Source: JAIEPX01 sp963725255
GTDB taxonomy: Bacteria; Pseudomonadota; Gammaproteobacteria; JAIEPX01
Direction: 5' to 3'
Assembly: GCA_963725255.1 (NCBI GenBank)
Contig: CAVRXV010000018.1
Coordinates: forward strand, 1-64,000
Length of the DNA stretch: 64,000 bases
A model generated the notes under the pieces. It was not told the origin of the DNA. It made no database searches and was given only the letters and a program-made list of their open reading frames with translations. Of this stretch, positions 37,101 through 44,686 are shown in pieces (position 1 is the stretch's first letter; each line of letters begins with the position of its first letter). The position numbers were made by a program, and so were the translations under genes.

Positions 37101-37908
37101 CAAAGGGTCTACATACCGTTCCCCCGTCGTTCAGTAGAAAACGGCTAATAATTAAATCATTACGATGAGTGAGGATGCCATAGAGTTTAGGATTTCTCTC
37201 TTTATCAAATCCAAAAGCTGGGGTTAATGCTTTATTATCTAAGTGCGTGCAAGATTGTATTTGGGTAAACCCATCTTTGTGAGAGGTATTTGCGTCTAAT
37301 CTTGATGTTCTTGAAATAACAGATCCGTCGCCAGCAATTGTGTAAGGCAATCTGCCTTTAGGCCGTAGATTTTGAAGACGTCGAGTACCATCTGGGGTTG
37401 GGATAAGGCCTTTGATAAATTTATCACTAAAGTCATGTTTGTCAGCTCTTAACGTTTTTAAAAAATAGTCGTTCAAAAAATCGGAGGGTAAATCACCCGC
37501 TTTGAGTTTGGCTCCGCGTCGACAGAAAAATAATTGATCATCCGTCAAGATAATTTCATTATTGTTAATTTGCGGATATTCTGATTTTATGATTGGGAAA
37601 ACATGTTGTGTAAAATCGAAAAATGCCTGGGTTATTTGTGGATTATTGAATGTCAATTTAACGAGATTGTTATCTTGTATTTCTTGAGATATTTCAGATT
37701 CTTGGAAGACACTAAAAGTATAAGCTTGTAAGTTATCAAATAATACATCGTGAGCAGGAATTTTGGATGCTAAATAAGATTCGAAGTGATCCCATGTCAC
37801 TTCGGGTCCAATACTCTCAATCGTTATCAGTATGGCTTGGATCAGTGTTTTCTCGGATACGCTATCAATAAAAAGCTCATCGAGTTGTTCTCTATAATCT
37901 TTTGTCAT
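34120..37908 (-). CDS. Giant ankyrin-like repeat protein, subfamily A (array unit 1)
   Basis: 1262 residues and the best reference for subfamily A. Counted marks: FFCRRGAKLKAG 127-138, LKTLRADKHDFSDKF 150-164, RRLQNLRPKGR 176-186, GFTQIQSC 213-220, AFGFDKERNPKLYGIL 231-246, DGGTVCRPFD 261-270, NETLARMRFN 316-325, RLLAYDFSEELLE 341-353, KFKIPIVFYLK 369-379, YEFLLGL 436-442, GYTRMLLRLIRRT 468-480, then helical repeats with GNPRHYHYMGLDDMLIKAA and WVTIRLCLKEFDNI. The C-terminal DSEDVEALHKFIDDIF tail is intact here but frameshifted in 13448. Short helix-pair repeats look ankyrin-like but lack the classical TPLHxA motif. No catalytic motif is recognisable. It is the first gene of the array, with the promoter at 37934-37962. 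Confidence 0.85.
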   Translation of the reverse strand: MTKDYREQLDELFIDSVSEKTLIQAILITIESIGPEVTWDHFESYLASKIPAHDVLFDNLQAYTFSVFQESEISQEIQDNNLVKLTFNNPQITQAFFDFTQHVFPIIKSEYPQINNNEIILTDDQLFFCRRGAKLKAGDLPSDFLNDYFLKTLRADKHDFSDKFIKGLIPTPDGTRRLQNLRPKGRLPYTIAGDGSVISRTSRLDANTSHKDGFTQIQSCTHLDNKALTPAFGFDKERNPKLYGILTHRNDLIISRFLLNDGGTVCRPFDAEATQPGERRASDFRNPANPHLFHPNECEKFKAENIKARRKKQKTNETLARMRFNIFRGMICICADDFEARLLAYDFSEELLEHYTEYANSKGLQLNPKFKIPIVFYLKMPEPAHSTRFINKLAGNEALHKVFRHTRKMRGEDIKEANTFNAFYCNRKQKYNSNNYEFLLGLETLSAELLLETTENNIPLAAEMMEKGYTRMLLRLIRRTRKQNAPSTQGSRTLSEIVFESLAVKGNDIHYDIIIPQLIIAEEFKLADKLLDFSKLKIDNLKYEDIKLSEYILVMGNPRHYHYMGLDDMLIKAADQNYWVTIRLCLKEFDNISSATIDLLFSKACKGKYINFNEPDIVFLLKRKKVSKDRIAYEISHAIGESKWETVALICRYLDEHSCEVDLAAGVFLAVKQQKPILAALMLTKKSTNSWRETAEQKYFFKSALLYAIKYEYNELIPQLIDYEESYQDQYTDARRGLAIDLAHVENNTVAIALFSNNRIANEFILLNDVNLSICHYVFEAFFANQPEIAEYRLKSLMKQCDFSMANFKNIIQTMMFFYDSFQSALIYFRDLINFYEPISIGEFTFKKHLYIKEFFECVVKLSLKYSDISLLRFLQNTLHDNFNVDKLETEDIIINTALEIISSTNVETILSLIKTSDFPGEWENSIFEKFKSLIPDSHAVYNKSTALLFYLILTMNRIRNDITLDASLLRNVFKHAVATSNTTLTHYLLNDTQLNTLLKEELFLIAFEHSSSRYFSYLLKNYQFTINADHIKLSHFQNRSYWKATVLLQELTKSQYNNTFSHWDYFYLWSFCGSGEFWSSEHHTYLKLFALILDHNVIKHFTLLNLLILLINRYSANSLTDSWPNLQAILQNKYVKDTVSHYTKHFIGPINEKTDYHQTLLATLNDYFDGTDNIPEGDIIDRTYQSVLRILKQNIPKSFLMYFFSNPEFRGFTNNVYDYLKEVDDLLNQHKTVPLTHDSEDVEALHKFIDDIFPDKKLNFC

Positions 37909-37933
37909 CTTTAATCCTGTGAGTTATCATTGA

Positions 37934-37962
37934 TTTATATCATAAATAGGTGTAATAATCAA
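37934..37962 (-). promoter_or_regulatory. Array promoter of unit 1
   Basis: Minus strand: TTGATT (37957-37962), 17 bp, TATAAA (37934-37939), extended -10 TGA. It lies in the 139-bp divergent gap to hemW and drives the first A-B pair. Confidence 0.7.
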
Positions 37963-38047
37963 TCTTTTGCTACTTTTGATGAAAATAACCGCGTGGGTCA
38001 GTCCTATTTTTTATGCAATATTTGCTAAATTTTAACGAGTGCTTCTG

Positions 38048-39193
38048 ATGACAAATAAAGAGAATATTCCTTTAGCCCTTTATATCCATTTGCCCTGGTG
38101 TGTTCGCAAATGTCCGTACTGTGACTTCAACTCGCACGAATTGAAGCAGGATTTGCCTGAGGATGCCTATGTTCAGGCGCTTCTGAAAGATCTCAGTCAG
38201 GATATTCCTTTGGTTCAAGGGAGGGTTTTGTCATCGATTTTCATTGGCGGAGGTACTCCGAGCTTGTTTTCCCCAAGTGCCATTGAGCGCTTGTTGTCTG
38301 GGGTAGAGCAGCTCATTCCATGGACTCCCAATATTGAGATCACGATGGAGGCCAATCCGGGTACTGTTGAGCAGGGACGGTTTACGGGATTTCGCCAAGC
38401 GGGAGTGAATCGCCTATCCATTGGAGTTCAAAGCTTTAATGATCGTCAGTTGGAGCGTCTGGGTCGAATTCATGACAGTGCTACTGCTGAACGTGCGATT
38501 GATTCGGCGCGGGAATCTGGGTTTGATAATTTCAACATTGATTTAATGTTTGGATTGCCGGAACAAACTCAGGATGAGGCTTTGTCGGATATTGCTCGAG
38601 CTATTCAACATCAACCAAAGCATGTGTCGTGGTATCAATTGACCATCGAACCTAATACGGTGTTTCATCATCGGCCTCCACCATTGCCGGTTGACGAAGC
38701 AATTTGGAGTATGCAAGAGTCTGGGCAAGCGCTTTTATCTGAGAATGGCTATGTTCAGTATGAGATTTCGGCATATAGCCAAACTGATTTTCAATGTAGG
38801 CACAATCGAAATTATTGGGAGTTTGGAGATTATTTAGGCATTGGTGCAGGTGCGCACGCGAAGATAACAGATTTTCAAACAGGAGATGTCACGCGACTAT
38901 CGAAAACGCGTCATCCTAAAGGCTATTTAGATTCAAGTGTAGATTTTATTCAGGGCCAACAAGTGCTGAATAAAAATGATTTAATTGTCGAGTTTATGTT
39001 GAATGCATTGCGATTATACGAATCCACTGAGTTGAAATTATTCAGTGATAGAACGGGGATTTCTGTGAGAGATATTGATCATTTACTCGTGAAAGCTCAA
39101 GAAAAAGGTTTGTTGAACATTACCGATAATGCAATTGAAACGACAGATCTCGGGAAACAACATCTGAATGAATTGTTACTGATATTTAGTTGA
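38048..39193 (+). CDS. hemW: HemW, radical-SAM heme chaperone
   Basis: 381 residues from the ATG at 38048; a GTG nine bases earlier is possible but has no better ribosome site. YIHLPWCVRKCPYCDF at residues 12-27 carries the CxxxCxxC cluster motif (Cys18, 22, 25) that binds the 4Fe-4S cluster and S-adenosylmethionine. IFIGGGTPSLF, IGVQSFNDRQLERLGR and FNIDLMFGLPEQT follow in the usual HemW order, and the C-terminal HemN_C-type domain is present. Length is normal. Once annotated as an oxygen-independent coproporphyrinogen oxidase, HemW is known to hand heme to respiratory enzymes. It is divergent from the giant array and 24 bp before the hydrolase gene. Ordinary chromosomal gene. Confidence 0.95.
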   Translation: MTNKENIPLALYIHLPWCVRKCPYCDFNSHELKQDLPEDAYVQALLKDLSQDIPLVQGRVLSSIFIGGGTPSLFSPSAIERLLSGVEQLIPWTPNIEITMEANPGTVEQGRFTGFRQAGVNRLSIGVQSFNDRQLERLGRIHDSATAERAIDSARESGFDNFNIDLMFGLPEQTQDEALSDIARAIQHQPKHVSWYQLTIEPNTVFHHRPPPLPVDEAIWSMQESGQALLSENGYVQYEISAYSQTDFQCRHNRNYWEFGDYLGIGAGAHAKITDFQTGDVTRLSKTRHPKGYLDSSVDFIQGQQVLNKNDLIVEFMLNALRLYESTELKLFSDRTGISVRDIDHLLVKAQEKGLLNITDNAIETTDLGKQHLNELLLIFS

Positions 39194-39217
39194 TGGTTAG
39201 AGTGGGAAATATTCATC

Positions 39218-39928
39218 ATGGCAACTTACATTTTAATTCACGGTGCTTGGCACGGAAGTTGGTGCTGGAAAAAAGTTTCAGCCATCTTATCGAATCAAGG
39301 GCATCGGGTTTTCTCACCCGATTTACCGGGGCATGGTGAAAATAAAAAGCCTCATTCTGAAGTGAAATTCGAAGATTATCTTGATTGTATAATGAGCATT
39401 GTTTCAAAGTGTGATGATGATATTCCTATTTTAGTTGGGCATAGCTTTGCAGGTGTTATTATGAGTCAGCTTGCTGCAAATTTCCCAGGCCGATTTAAAA
39501 AATTAATTTATATTGCAGCGTATGTCCCTTTTTCGGGTGATTCGTTATTGAGTATGTCCAATCAATTTTGCGTTACGGGTTTATCGCCAGAGCTGGTAGT
39601 TGATAAAAAAAAGGGCAATATCATTTTAAACACAACACGGTTACCTGAATTATTGTATCATTGTGCAACACCTGAAAATCAAATTTGGGCCATGAATCAA
39701 ATTTCTCCAGAACCTTTAACGCCGTTAGCAACCCCTGTGAGTTACACCGATTTTAATTACTCTGATATTGAGAGCCTGTATATTTTTTGTGAGGAAGATA
39801 GAGCAATAACATTGCCTGACCAAAAATGGATGGCTGAAAGAACTCAAGGAAAAACAGTTAGCCTTTTGTCTGATCATTCTCCGTTTCTTGGGATGCCCAA
39901 TGAATTAGCTTCATTTCTCGTGGAATGA
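39218..39928 (+). CDS. Alpha/beta hydrolase, plant-esterase/hydroxynitrile-lyase-like
   Basis: 236 residues. ILIHGAWHGSWCWKKVSAIL gives the oxyanion loop, DLPGHGENKKP the following turn, and LVGHSFAGVIM the nucleophile elbow (Ser in GHSFAG). CEEDRAITLPDQKWM supplies the acid Asp and SDHSPFLGMPNE the catalytic His. The N-terminal HGAWHGSWCW and the short cap are typical of the MenH/RsbQ-like group that includes plant methyl esterases and hydroxynitrile lyases. The substrate cannot be told. It lies close behind hemW and may be co-transcribed. Thirty-five bases of its 3' end recur at 43903-43937, on the far side of the next two genes. Confidence 0.88.
   Translation: MATYILIHGAWHGSWCWKKVSAILSNQGHRVFSPDLPGHGENKKPHSEVKFEDYLDCIMSIVSKCDDDIPILVGHSFAGVIMSQLAANFPGRFKKLIYIAAYVPFSGDSLLSMSNQFCVTGLSPELVVDKKKGNIILNTTRLPELLYHCATPENQIWAMNQISPEPLTPLATPVSYTDFNYSDIESLYIFCEEDRAITLPDQKWMAERTQGKTVSLLSDHSPFLGMPNELASFLVE
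39884..39918 (+). repeat. Direct repeat, left copy (in hydrolase 3' end)
   Basis: This 35-base segment, coding FLGMPNELASF, matches 33 of 35 bases at 43903-43937. The two copies bracket the F-box/WD40 gene and the helical-protein gene. Confidence 0.7.
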
Positions 39929-40060
39929 TCGTTGATATTCATGATTATGTTTTTTTTCAGGTTTGAACATACCTTTGACTATAGACAAATATAGCAACTC
40001 TGTGTTATGATACCGCACAATTTAGTATTATTTGGCGTTGGTTATCAAAGGTATCAATAA

Positions 40061-41362
40061 ATGAGACGATTACGTGAATTCTTGAAGGCAAAAGAGCGTA
40101 AACAGGACCCCGCTTCAGCTAAAGAACCCAGCTGTCAAATTATTCTTGATGGTGATCAACATAAAGTTCACCCTATCCCACGCGATGTTTTCACATTAAT
40201 ACTTTATCATGTCTGGTTAGCTATCAGAAAAGAAAACCCAGCGTTATGGAGCCAAAAACAGTATTCTAATCGGTATAAGGTATCGGAGAGTTGGAATAAT
40301 ATTAAATTGGTATGTAAAGGATTCAATAATATTGTGAGTAAGATTCAGATACAATTAGATTCTCCTGACTCAATTGATAAATGGGTTACTTTCGCGGATG
40401 TTACGTATTCAAATAATCGGCTTGAACTCGGGCCAGAAAAATCACAAAATTGTACTTACTTATTTAAATCAAACGAAGAGATTATTGCAATTCGTCAGAT
40501 TGGAATTCAGCCATTTCAAACTGAAGCCCCTTTATTAATTTGCAATTCGAAATTTGAATTTTGTCTTTACAAACTTCAACCAAGCCAAGCAGACGGAGCA
40601 AATCCAGGAGCATGTGGTTCCGCCGTAGAAGTTTGTAAGTATGATCAACATAAAGCTAGATTAACGTCAGGAATTTTTCTTGCAGGGACAGTGATTAGTG
40701 GCGATGAAAAAGGAAATGTAGGTATTTGGCGTCCATCTGTGTCAGATATTCCAGCTAAGGGTAAATCAAAGAAAAAAACTGCTCCCTCCATAAATCCTGC
40801 TCTAAATATTCGATATTTTCAAGCTCACACAGGGAGTGTGAGTTCAATCGATTATCTATCGAATTCTGAATTTGTGACAGCGGGTGATACAACAATAAAG
40901 TTTTGGAATGTTGACAGCTCCGAGCCAATTAGGGTTTTGGAAGTCGGTATACCCGTCGTACATGTTCGAGCAAAATCAATCAATGAGCTTGTTGTGCTAA
41001 CCAGTGATCGAATGCACGTGTTAACTGTGCATTACTATTTGAACGATAAATTTGTCTCTGTTTTTACTTATGCACCAACCGGTAACGATACTCACCTAGT
41101 TATCGCAGATGAATTTAGGTTCGCTTCACCGACGAAAATTATTGCTTGTAGTAATAATGAGCTAGCTTGTGCAGAATTAGATTTTCAGGACAAAGAAAGT
41201 CCAAAGGTAACTCATTTAAAACCTATTCAGTCAAAAATAATGTTTTTTAATTCAGGGAATCGTCTCGCTACTCTTGCTAAGTTAAAACAGTCATATAATC
41301 AAGTAACTTTTTACAATGATCCTGCTAGTACAAGAATAATGAATCTTAATAATAGTCATTGA
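40061..41362 (+). CDS. F-box / WD40-like repeat protein, candidate effector
   Basis: 433 residues, AAAGG eight bases before the ATG. Residues about 37-95 read HPIPRDVFTLILYHVW ... SWNNIKLVCKGFNNIVS, an F-box: Pro-led helix, hydrophobic core and the L-VCK-F pattern, with an insert of about 25 residues in the middle. The rest is WD40-like beta-propeller: ISGDEKGNVGIWRP near 215, YFQAHTGSVSSIDYLSNSEF then VTAGDTTIKFWNVDS near 255-285, and weaker blades after. In eukaryotes F-box + WD40 proteins (Cdc4, beta-TrCP) recruit substrates to SCF ubiquitin ligases; bacterial F-box proteins known from Legionella are translocated effectors that hijack the host SCF. That role here is inference. It converges with the next gene, two bases apart. 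Confidence 0.8.
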   Translation: MRRLREFLKAKERKQDPASAKEPSCQIILDGDQHKVHPIPRDVFTLILYHVWLAIRKENPALWSQKQYSNRYKVSESWNNIKLVCKGFNNIVSKIQIQLDSPDSIDKWVTFADVTYSNNRLELGPEKSQNCTYLFKSNEEIIAIRQIGIQPFQTEAPLLICNSKFEFCLYKLQPSQADGANPGACGSAVEVCKYDQHKARLTSGIFLAGTVISGDEKGNVGIWRPSVSDIPAKGKSKKKTAPSINPALNIRYFQAHTGSVSSIDYLSNSEFVTAGDTTIKFWNVDSSEPIRVLEVGIPVVHVRAKSINELVVLTSDRMHVLTVHYYLNDKFVSVFTYAPTGNDTHLVIADEFRFASPTKIIACSNNELACAELDFQDKESPKVTHLKPIQSKIMFFNSGNRLATLAKLKQSYNQVTFYNDPASTRIMNLNNSH

Positions 41363-41364
41363 TA

Positions 41365-43704
41365 TTATTTTTTAGGCTCATGTTTTGGAGCTTCAACTGG
41401 AGCAGGTGGATTTTGCAGTTGAGCTGATTTTTGTGTCCAAGATTGACCGACGGTAAATTTTCGAGTGGCTTCAGGTTTCCCAGGTGTGACTAATGTTACT
41501 TGTTTTCCCTCATTACTTTTTTTCGCCCACTTGGGAATAAAGTTTTTTGGTATGGGAGGCACAGTGGGTGGGGGACTGGAAGCGGTTGCGTGTTGGGATG
41601 GGGAATCGGCATGCTTGGGTTGAACTGTGGAACTGACTTGTTGTTGTTCAATATTTTGGTTTTTAGGAGTGTTACCTCGAAGTGTTTGCAAGAGTAAATC
41701 AGATTTAGCAGCAATGTTTCTACACTGCGCTAGTCGAAATCGTGCATCAAGACCTATTTTACTTATTTTTTTACCTTCTTGACTGATAGTTGTTCTTTCT
41801 TGATTTATAGTTAGTTCGCTATTTTGAATTATTCTCTCTGAAACTTTTGCACCAACTAATGTACGTTCAGTATCAGTCAAATCCTGAATGGTATTTTTAC
41901 CGCCTAAAAGATCGTCGAGCTTACGTTCGTTTTCTATATTCTTGAAGGCATTCCAAGTTTTTTCAAGATCAGAGAATATTCCGGTATCTACATTTCCTTT
42001 TTTTTCATCGAACTTATTAATGGCATTGCGTAATATATTAACACCATTATTATCTAAAATAGCATTAACCACAGTTGAATCTGTGGAAGATTTATTTTTT
42101 TTAACTTGCGCTACTATTTCTTTAAGGTGATCATCAGATAACTGCGTTAAGTCTCCTTCTCTGTCTAGCTTTTTAAGCGCTTCAGTTAGATCTCTTGATA
42201 CTGACTTAAGTAATGGCATAGATTTATCCAATTCATTTTTCGTGGCTTCCATCAATTTGTTTTCAAAATGAGCTTTTAATGTTGGTTGGATTATATCAGT
42301 CATTTCTTTTTCATGGTTAGTCATTAAATAGTCGAGTGTTTCTGGATTAATAGGTGTTTTTGACTCTTTCTCCATATCTGTTGCGCCTTGCGCAAAAATT
42401 TGTCCTATTGGTATTTGGTGCTGAGGGCTTGATAATGTTTCGGTGGAATTTTTGTTATTTATATCAAAGATTCCTGAGAAATATTTTTCATTATCAATAT
42501 CGGATCTTAAGACTCCACGAGTATCAATATGTTCTTGTCCTTTGACCCACTCTTCCTTATCCCTTAAGTTAATTGCATTCACAAACAACGTTTTGTATTC
42601 CTTAAATGCTGTTTTTAATGTTGTTAATCGATCTTTTTCATTTTGATCGTCGGTGTGATTAATCGATTCGTCTAGTGATTTTATTTTTCTATCAAGAGCT
42701 TCCATAGTTGGTTTGTCTTTGCCTTTATTCTTCGGATCACAATGTTCTAAGACTTCAAGCAATACGGGGTCTTTGTCCATGATACCTTTTATGTAACTTA
42801 GGTGACTATTCATATCGTAAACATATCTACTTACGGTATTTCTATCGACTTTATCCTGTGTAACAATGGCTTTAATATCAATGAAAGAATTAGGAAGATT
42901 CTGTTGAATCTCTGAGACAGATTGGTGTAAGGACTGTAATAGACGAACGGCTGATAAATGATCGCCTTTATTTAACAGATCGTCGACTTTTTTATCAATA
43001 CCAATCATAACCTTTTTTGAATAAGTCTCTATTAAGTTTAAGAAGTCTTCCTCATCTTTGCTAAAAATCTTGGATTCTTTCTGTTGATTTTTTTCATCGG
43101 TCACTATCTTACTCAATTTCTTTTTGTCTTCTTCAGCTGAAGCAATATTTTTTCTCTCGACGATATCAAAACGCTTTACACATTTATCTCTGGTCTCTTG
43201 ATGTATGGTATCTAACAGCCCTTTTAATTTTTCAATATCCTCTTTAACAGAATTATTTTGTTCATTGGGCTGATTTAATTTAAACCGATCATTACTATTG
43301 ATTCCTGAGAGTGAATGTGACTGCGACATTGCAATATATTGTTGTAGCCGATTTAGTACTGTTAGGCTTGTAAAATACGATAAAGCCATGCTTTCGAAAT
43401 GAGCAGGGTTGGTGAGCTTGAATATTACACCTGCAAGCGTTCTTGCACTTTTAGTGCTCAATTCAGCTTCAGCTCTATATTTATTGGATCTTGCAATTGC
43501 ATCAGCATTGATCGCTTTTGGAAGAAGCAATTTAGATGTCGCTTCTACAGCTGATTTGCTTGGTTGTAAACGGGCCTGATCAATCGCTGACTTATCTTTA
43601 TCCAATTGTGCATCTAATGTAGATAGCCGGTCTAATGACTGATGTGTTGTATCTATTCGCTCGTCAAATACGGCTTTTTGTCTACTTTCTTGCACCCTAC
43701 GCAT
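41365..43704 (-). CDS. Large helical, coiled-coil-rich protein with Pro-rich tail
   Basis: 779 residues from the ATG at 43704, chosen over a GTG nine bases earlier because GAGGTGGTAATT precedes it. Residues 1 to about 660 are almost wholly charged and helical, dominated by Lys, Glu, Asp and Gln, with heptad-like stretches and no hydrophobic membrane segment. From about 680 the sequence becomes Pro/Ser/Gln-rich (SSPPPTVPPIPKNFIPKW) and ends EAPKHEPKK. I recognise no enzyme motif. Long coiled-coil proteins with disordered tails are frequent among Legionellales effectors, and the neighbour is an F-box protein, so an effector role is plausible but unproven. A 35-base duplication encloses this gene and the F-box gene. 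Confidence 0.75.
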   Translation of the reverse strand: MRRVQESRQKAVFDERIDTTHQSLDRLSTLDAQLDKDKSAIDQARLQPSKSAVEATSKLLLPKAINADAIARSNKYRAEAELSTKSARTLAGVIFKLTNPAHFESMALSYFTSLTVLNRLQQYIAMSQSHSLSGINSNDRFKLNQPNEQNNSVKEDIEKLKGLLDTIHQETRDKCVKRFDIVERKNIASAEEDKKKLSKIVTDEKNQQKESKIFSKDEEDFLNLIETYSKKVMIGIDKKVDDLLNKGDHLSAVRLLQSLHQSVSEIQQNLPNSFIDIKAIVTQDKVDRNTVSRYVYDMNSHLSYIKGIMDKDPVLLEVLEHCDPKNKGKDKPTMEALDRKIKSLDESINHTDDQNEKDRLTTLKTAFKEYKTLFVNAINLRDKEEWVKGQEHIDTRGVLRSDIDNEKYFSGIFDINNKNSTETLSSPQHQIPIGQIFAQGATDMEKESKTPINPETLDYLMTNHEKEMTDIIQPTLKAHFENKLMEATKNELDKSMPLLKSVSRDLTEALKKLDREGDLTQLSDDHLKEIVAQVKKNKSSTDSTVVNAILDNNGVNILRNAINKFDEKKGNVDTGIFSDLEKTWNAFKNIENERKLDDLLGGKNTIQDLTDTERTLVGAKVSERIIQNSELTINQERTTISQEGKKISKIGLDARFRLAQCRNIAAKSDLLLQTLRGNTPKNQNIEQQQVSSTVQPKHADSPSQHATASSPPPTVPPIPKNFIPKWAKKSNEGKQVTLVTPGKPEATRKFTVGQSWTQKSAQLQNPPAPVEAPKHEPKK

Positions 43705-43902
43705 AATTACCACCTCGCACTGTAATTATAGCGTACTATCAGCCAAACTACCGCCGAGCTCTCTTTCCTGGAATAACCTAATAGTTGCACTCTCTTTGTG
43801 ATCTTAGTCACCTGATATGCAATGAGGTTCTTGAGCATATTCCTACGTAATTGCAATTCTTAATAGAAAAGTAGTCGACTTAGTTAAGGCAGAGGGCGGT
43901 AG

Positions 43903-43940
43903 TTTCTTGGGATGCTCAATGAATTAGCTACATTTCTTTA
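43903..43940 (+). pseudogene. Remnant of the alpha/beta hydrolase 3' end
   Basis: Reads FLGMLNELATFL and a stop, matching the hydrolase end FLGMPNELASFL at 39884-39918 (33 of 35 bases). The rest of the 418-bp gap 43705-44122 has no frame I can support. Confidence 0.7.
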
Positions 43941-44122
43941 GCGCAGACCGTAATTGCATTTCTACATAAAGAGGTTATAGTGGTTTCCTTAGTTTAAGTT
44001 AGATGGCGGGAGTTTTGTCTGGCCTTTGTAAAGGATGACTCTGCTTAAATTATAAGCCGTTTGTGTTGTCTTTAATTGGGAAAACACAAAAACACTATTG
44101 GATCCTTTATTACGAGGTTTTT

Positions 44123-44551
44123 ATGTTGAAAACAAAAATTTTATCAGGTCTTAAAACCATTCTTCCAGTTGCTGTGATTACTTTGTCAGGTTGTGCTACC
44201 GTATTTACGGGCACGACACAAAATATTCATGTACAAGCTGTAGATGGTAACACTCATAACTTAATTTTTGGAGCACGTTGTACTGTGATTGATGGTCAAG
44301 GTTCAGAGTTGATGGTGGGTAGCAATCCAGGTAGCGTAGTTGTAACTAAAGGTAAAGGTGCATTGAATGTACGTTGTGTAAGACCTGGTTATGTCCAAAA
44401 GCAAGTAGGTGTTGGTCAAAGTTTCAACGCGTGGACCATCGTTAACGTTCTATTCTGGCCAGGCGTTCTTGTTGATGCAGTAACGGGTGCGATTCAACAA
44501 TACCCATCACATATCACTGTGGTAATGGAACCCGCTCATCGCAAACTCTAA
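44123..44551 (+). CDS. Small predicted lipoprotein
   Basis: 142 residues from the ATG at 44123, preceded by ACGAGG; an in-frame start 60 bases earlier lacks a ribosome site and would spoil the signal peptide. The N-terminus is a lipoprotein signal: basic MLKTKILSGLK, hydrophobic core TILPVAVITL and lipobox LSGC with Cys24. It is thus probably anchored in the outer or inner membrane. The mature part (GTTQNIHVQAVDGNTHNLI, FGARCTVIDGQGSE) looks like a small beta-sandwich related to PEGA-type surface domains, with a hydrophobic patch WTIVNVLFWPGVLVDAVTG near the end. Specific function unknown. Monocistronic, with its own hairpin after it. Confidence 0.8.
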   Translation: MLKTKILSGLKTILPVAVITLSGCATVFTGTTQNIHVQAVDGNTHNLIFGARCTVIDGQGSELMVGSNPGSVVVTKGKGALNVRCVRPGYVQKQVGVGQSFNAWTIVNVLFWPGVLVDAVTGAIQQYPSHITVVMEPAHRKL

Positions 44552-44568
44552 TCAACTTATTAAACTGA

Positions 44569-44594
44569 GAAGGGGGAATGATGATTCTCCCTTC
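44569..44594 (+). terminator. Hairpin after the lipoprotein gene
   Basis: GAAGGGGGAAT (44569-44579) pairs with ATTCTCCCTTC (44584-44594), 10 of 11 Watson-Crick plus one G-T, with a 4-base loop, 18 bp after the stop. A strong T-run is missing, so efficiency is uncertain. Confidence 0.5.
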
Positions 44595-44686
44595 AAGGTT
44601 TAATCCGGGCTATGCGTGCCATTGCTCGTCTCCTAATTCTAGGATTGTAATTTCAGCTGATATCCAATCGATAGTTCACTTACAAT

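Noticed and set aside
9550..37908. Could the repeated units be a CRISPR or a rearrangement hotspot made of recombinase genes?
   Set aside because: Repeats are gene-sized and protein-coding, with no short spacers and no recombinase or transposase frame.
41500..41697. 65-codon plus-strand frame inside the helical-protein gene
   Set aside because: Antisense to the Pro-rich tail coding region, no ribosome site; composition shadow.
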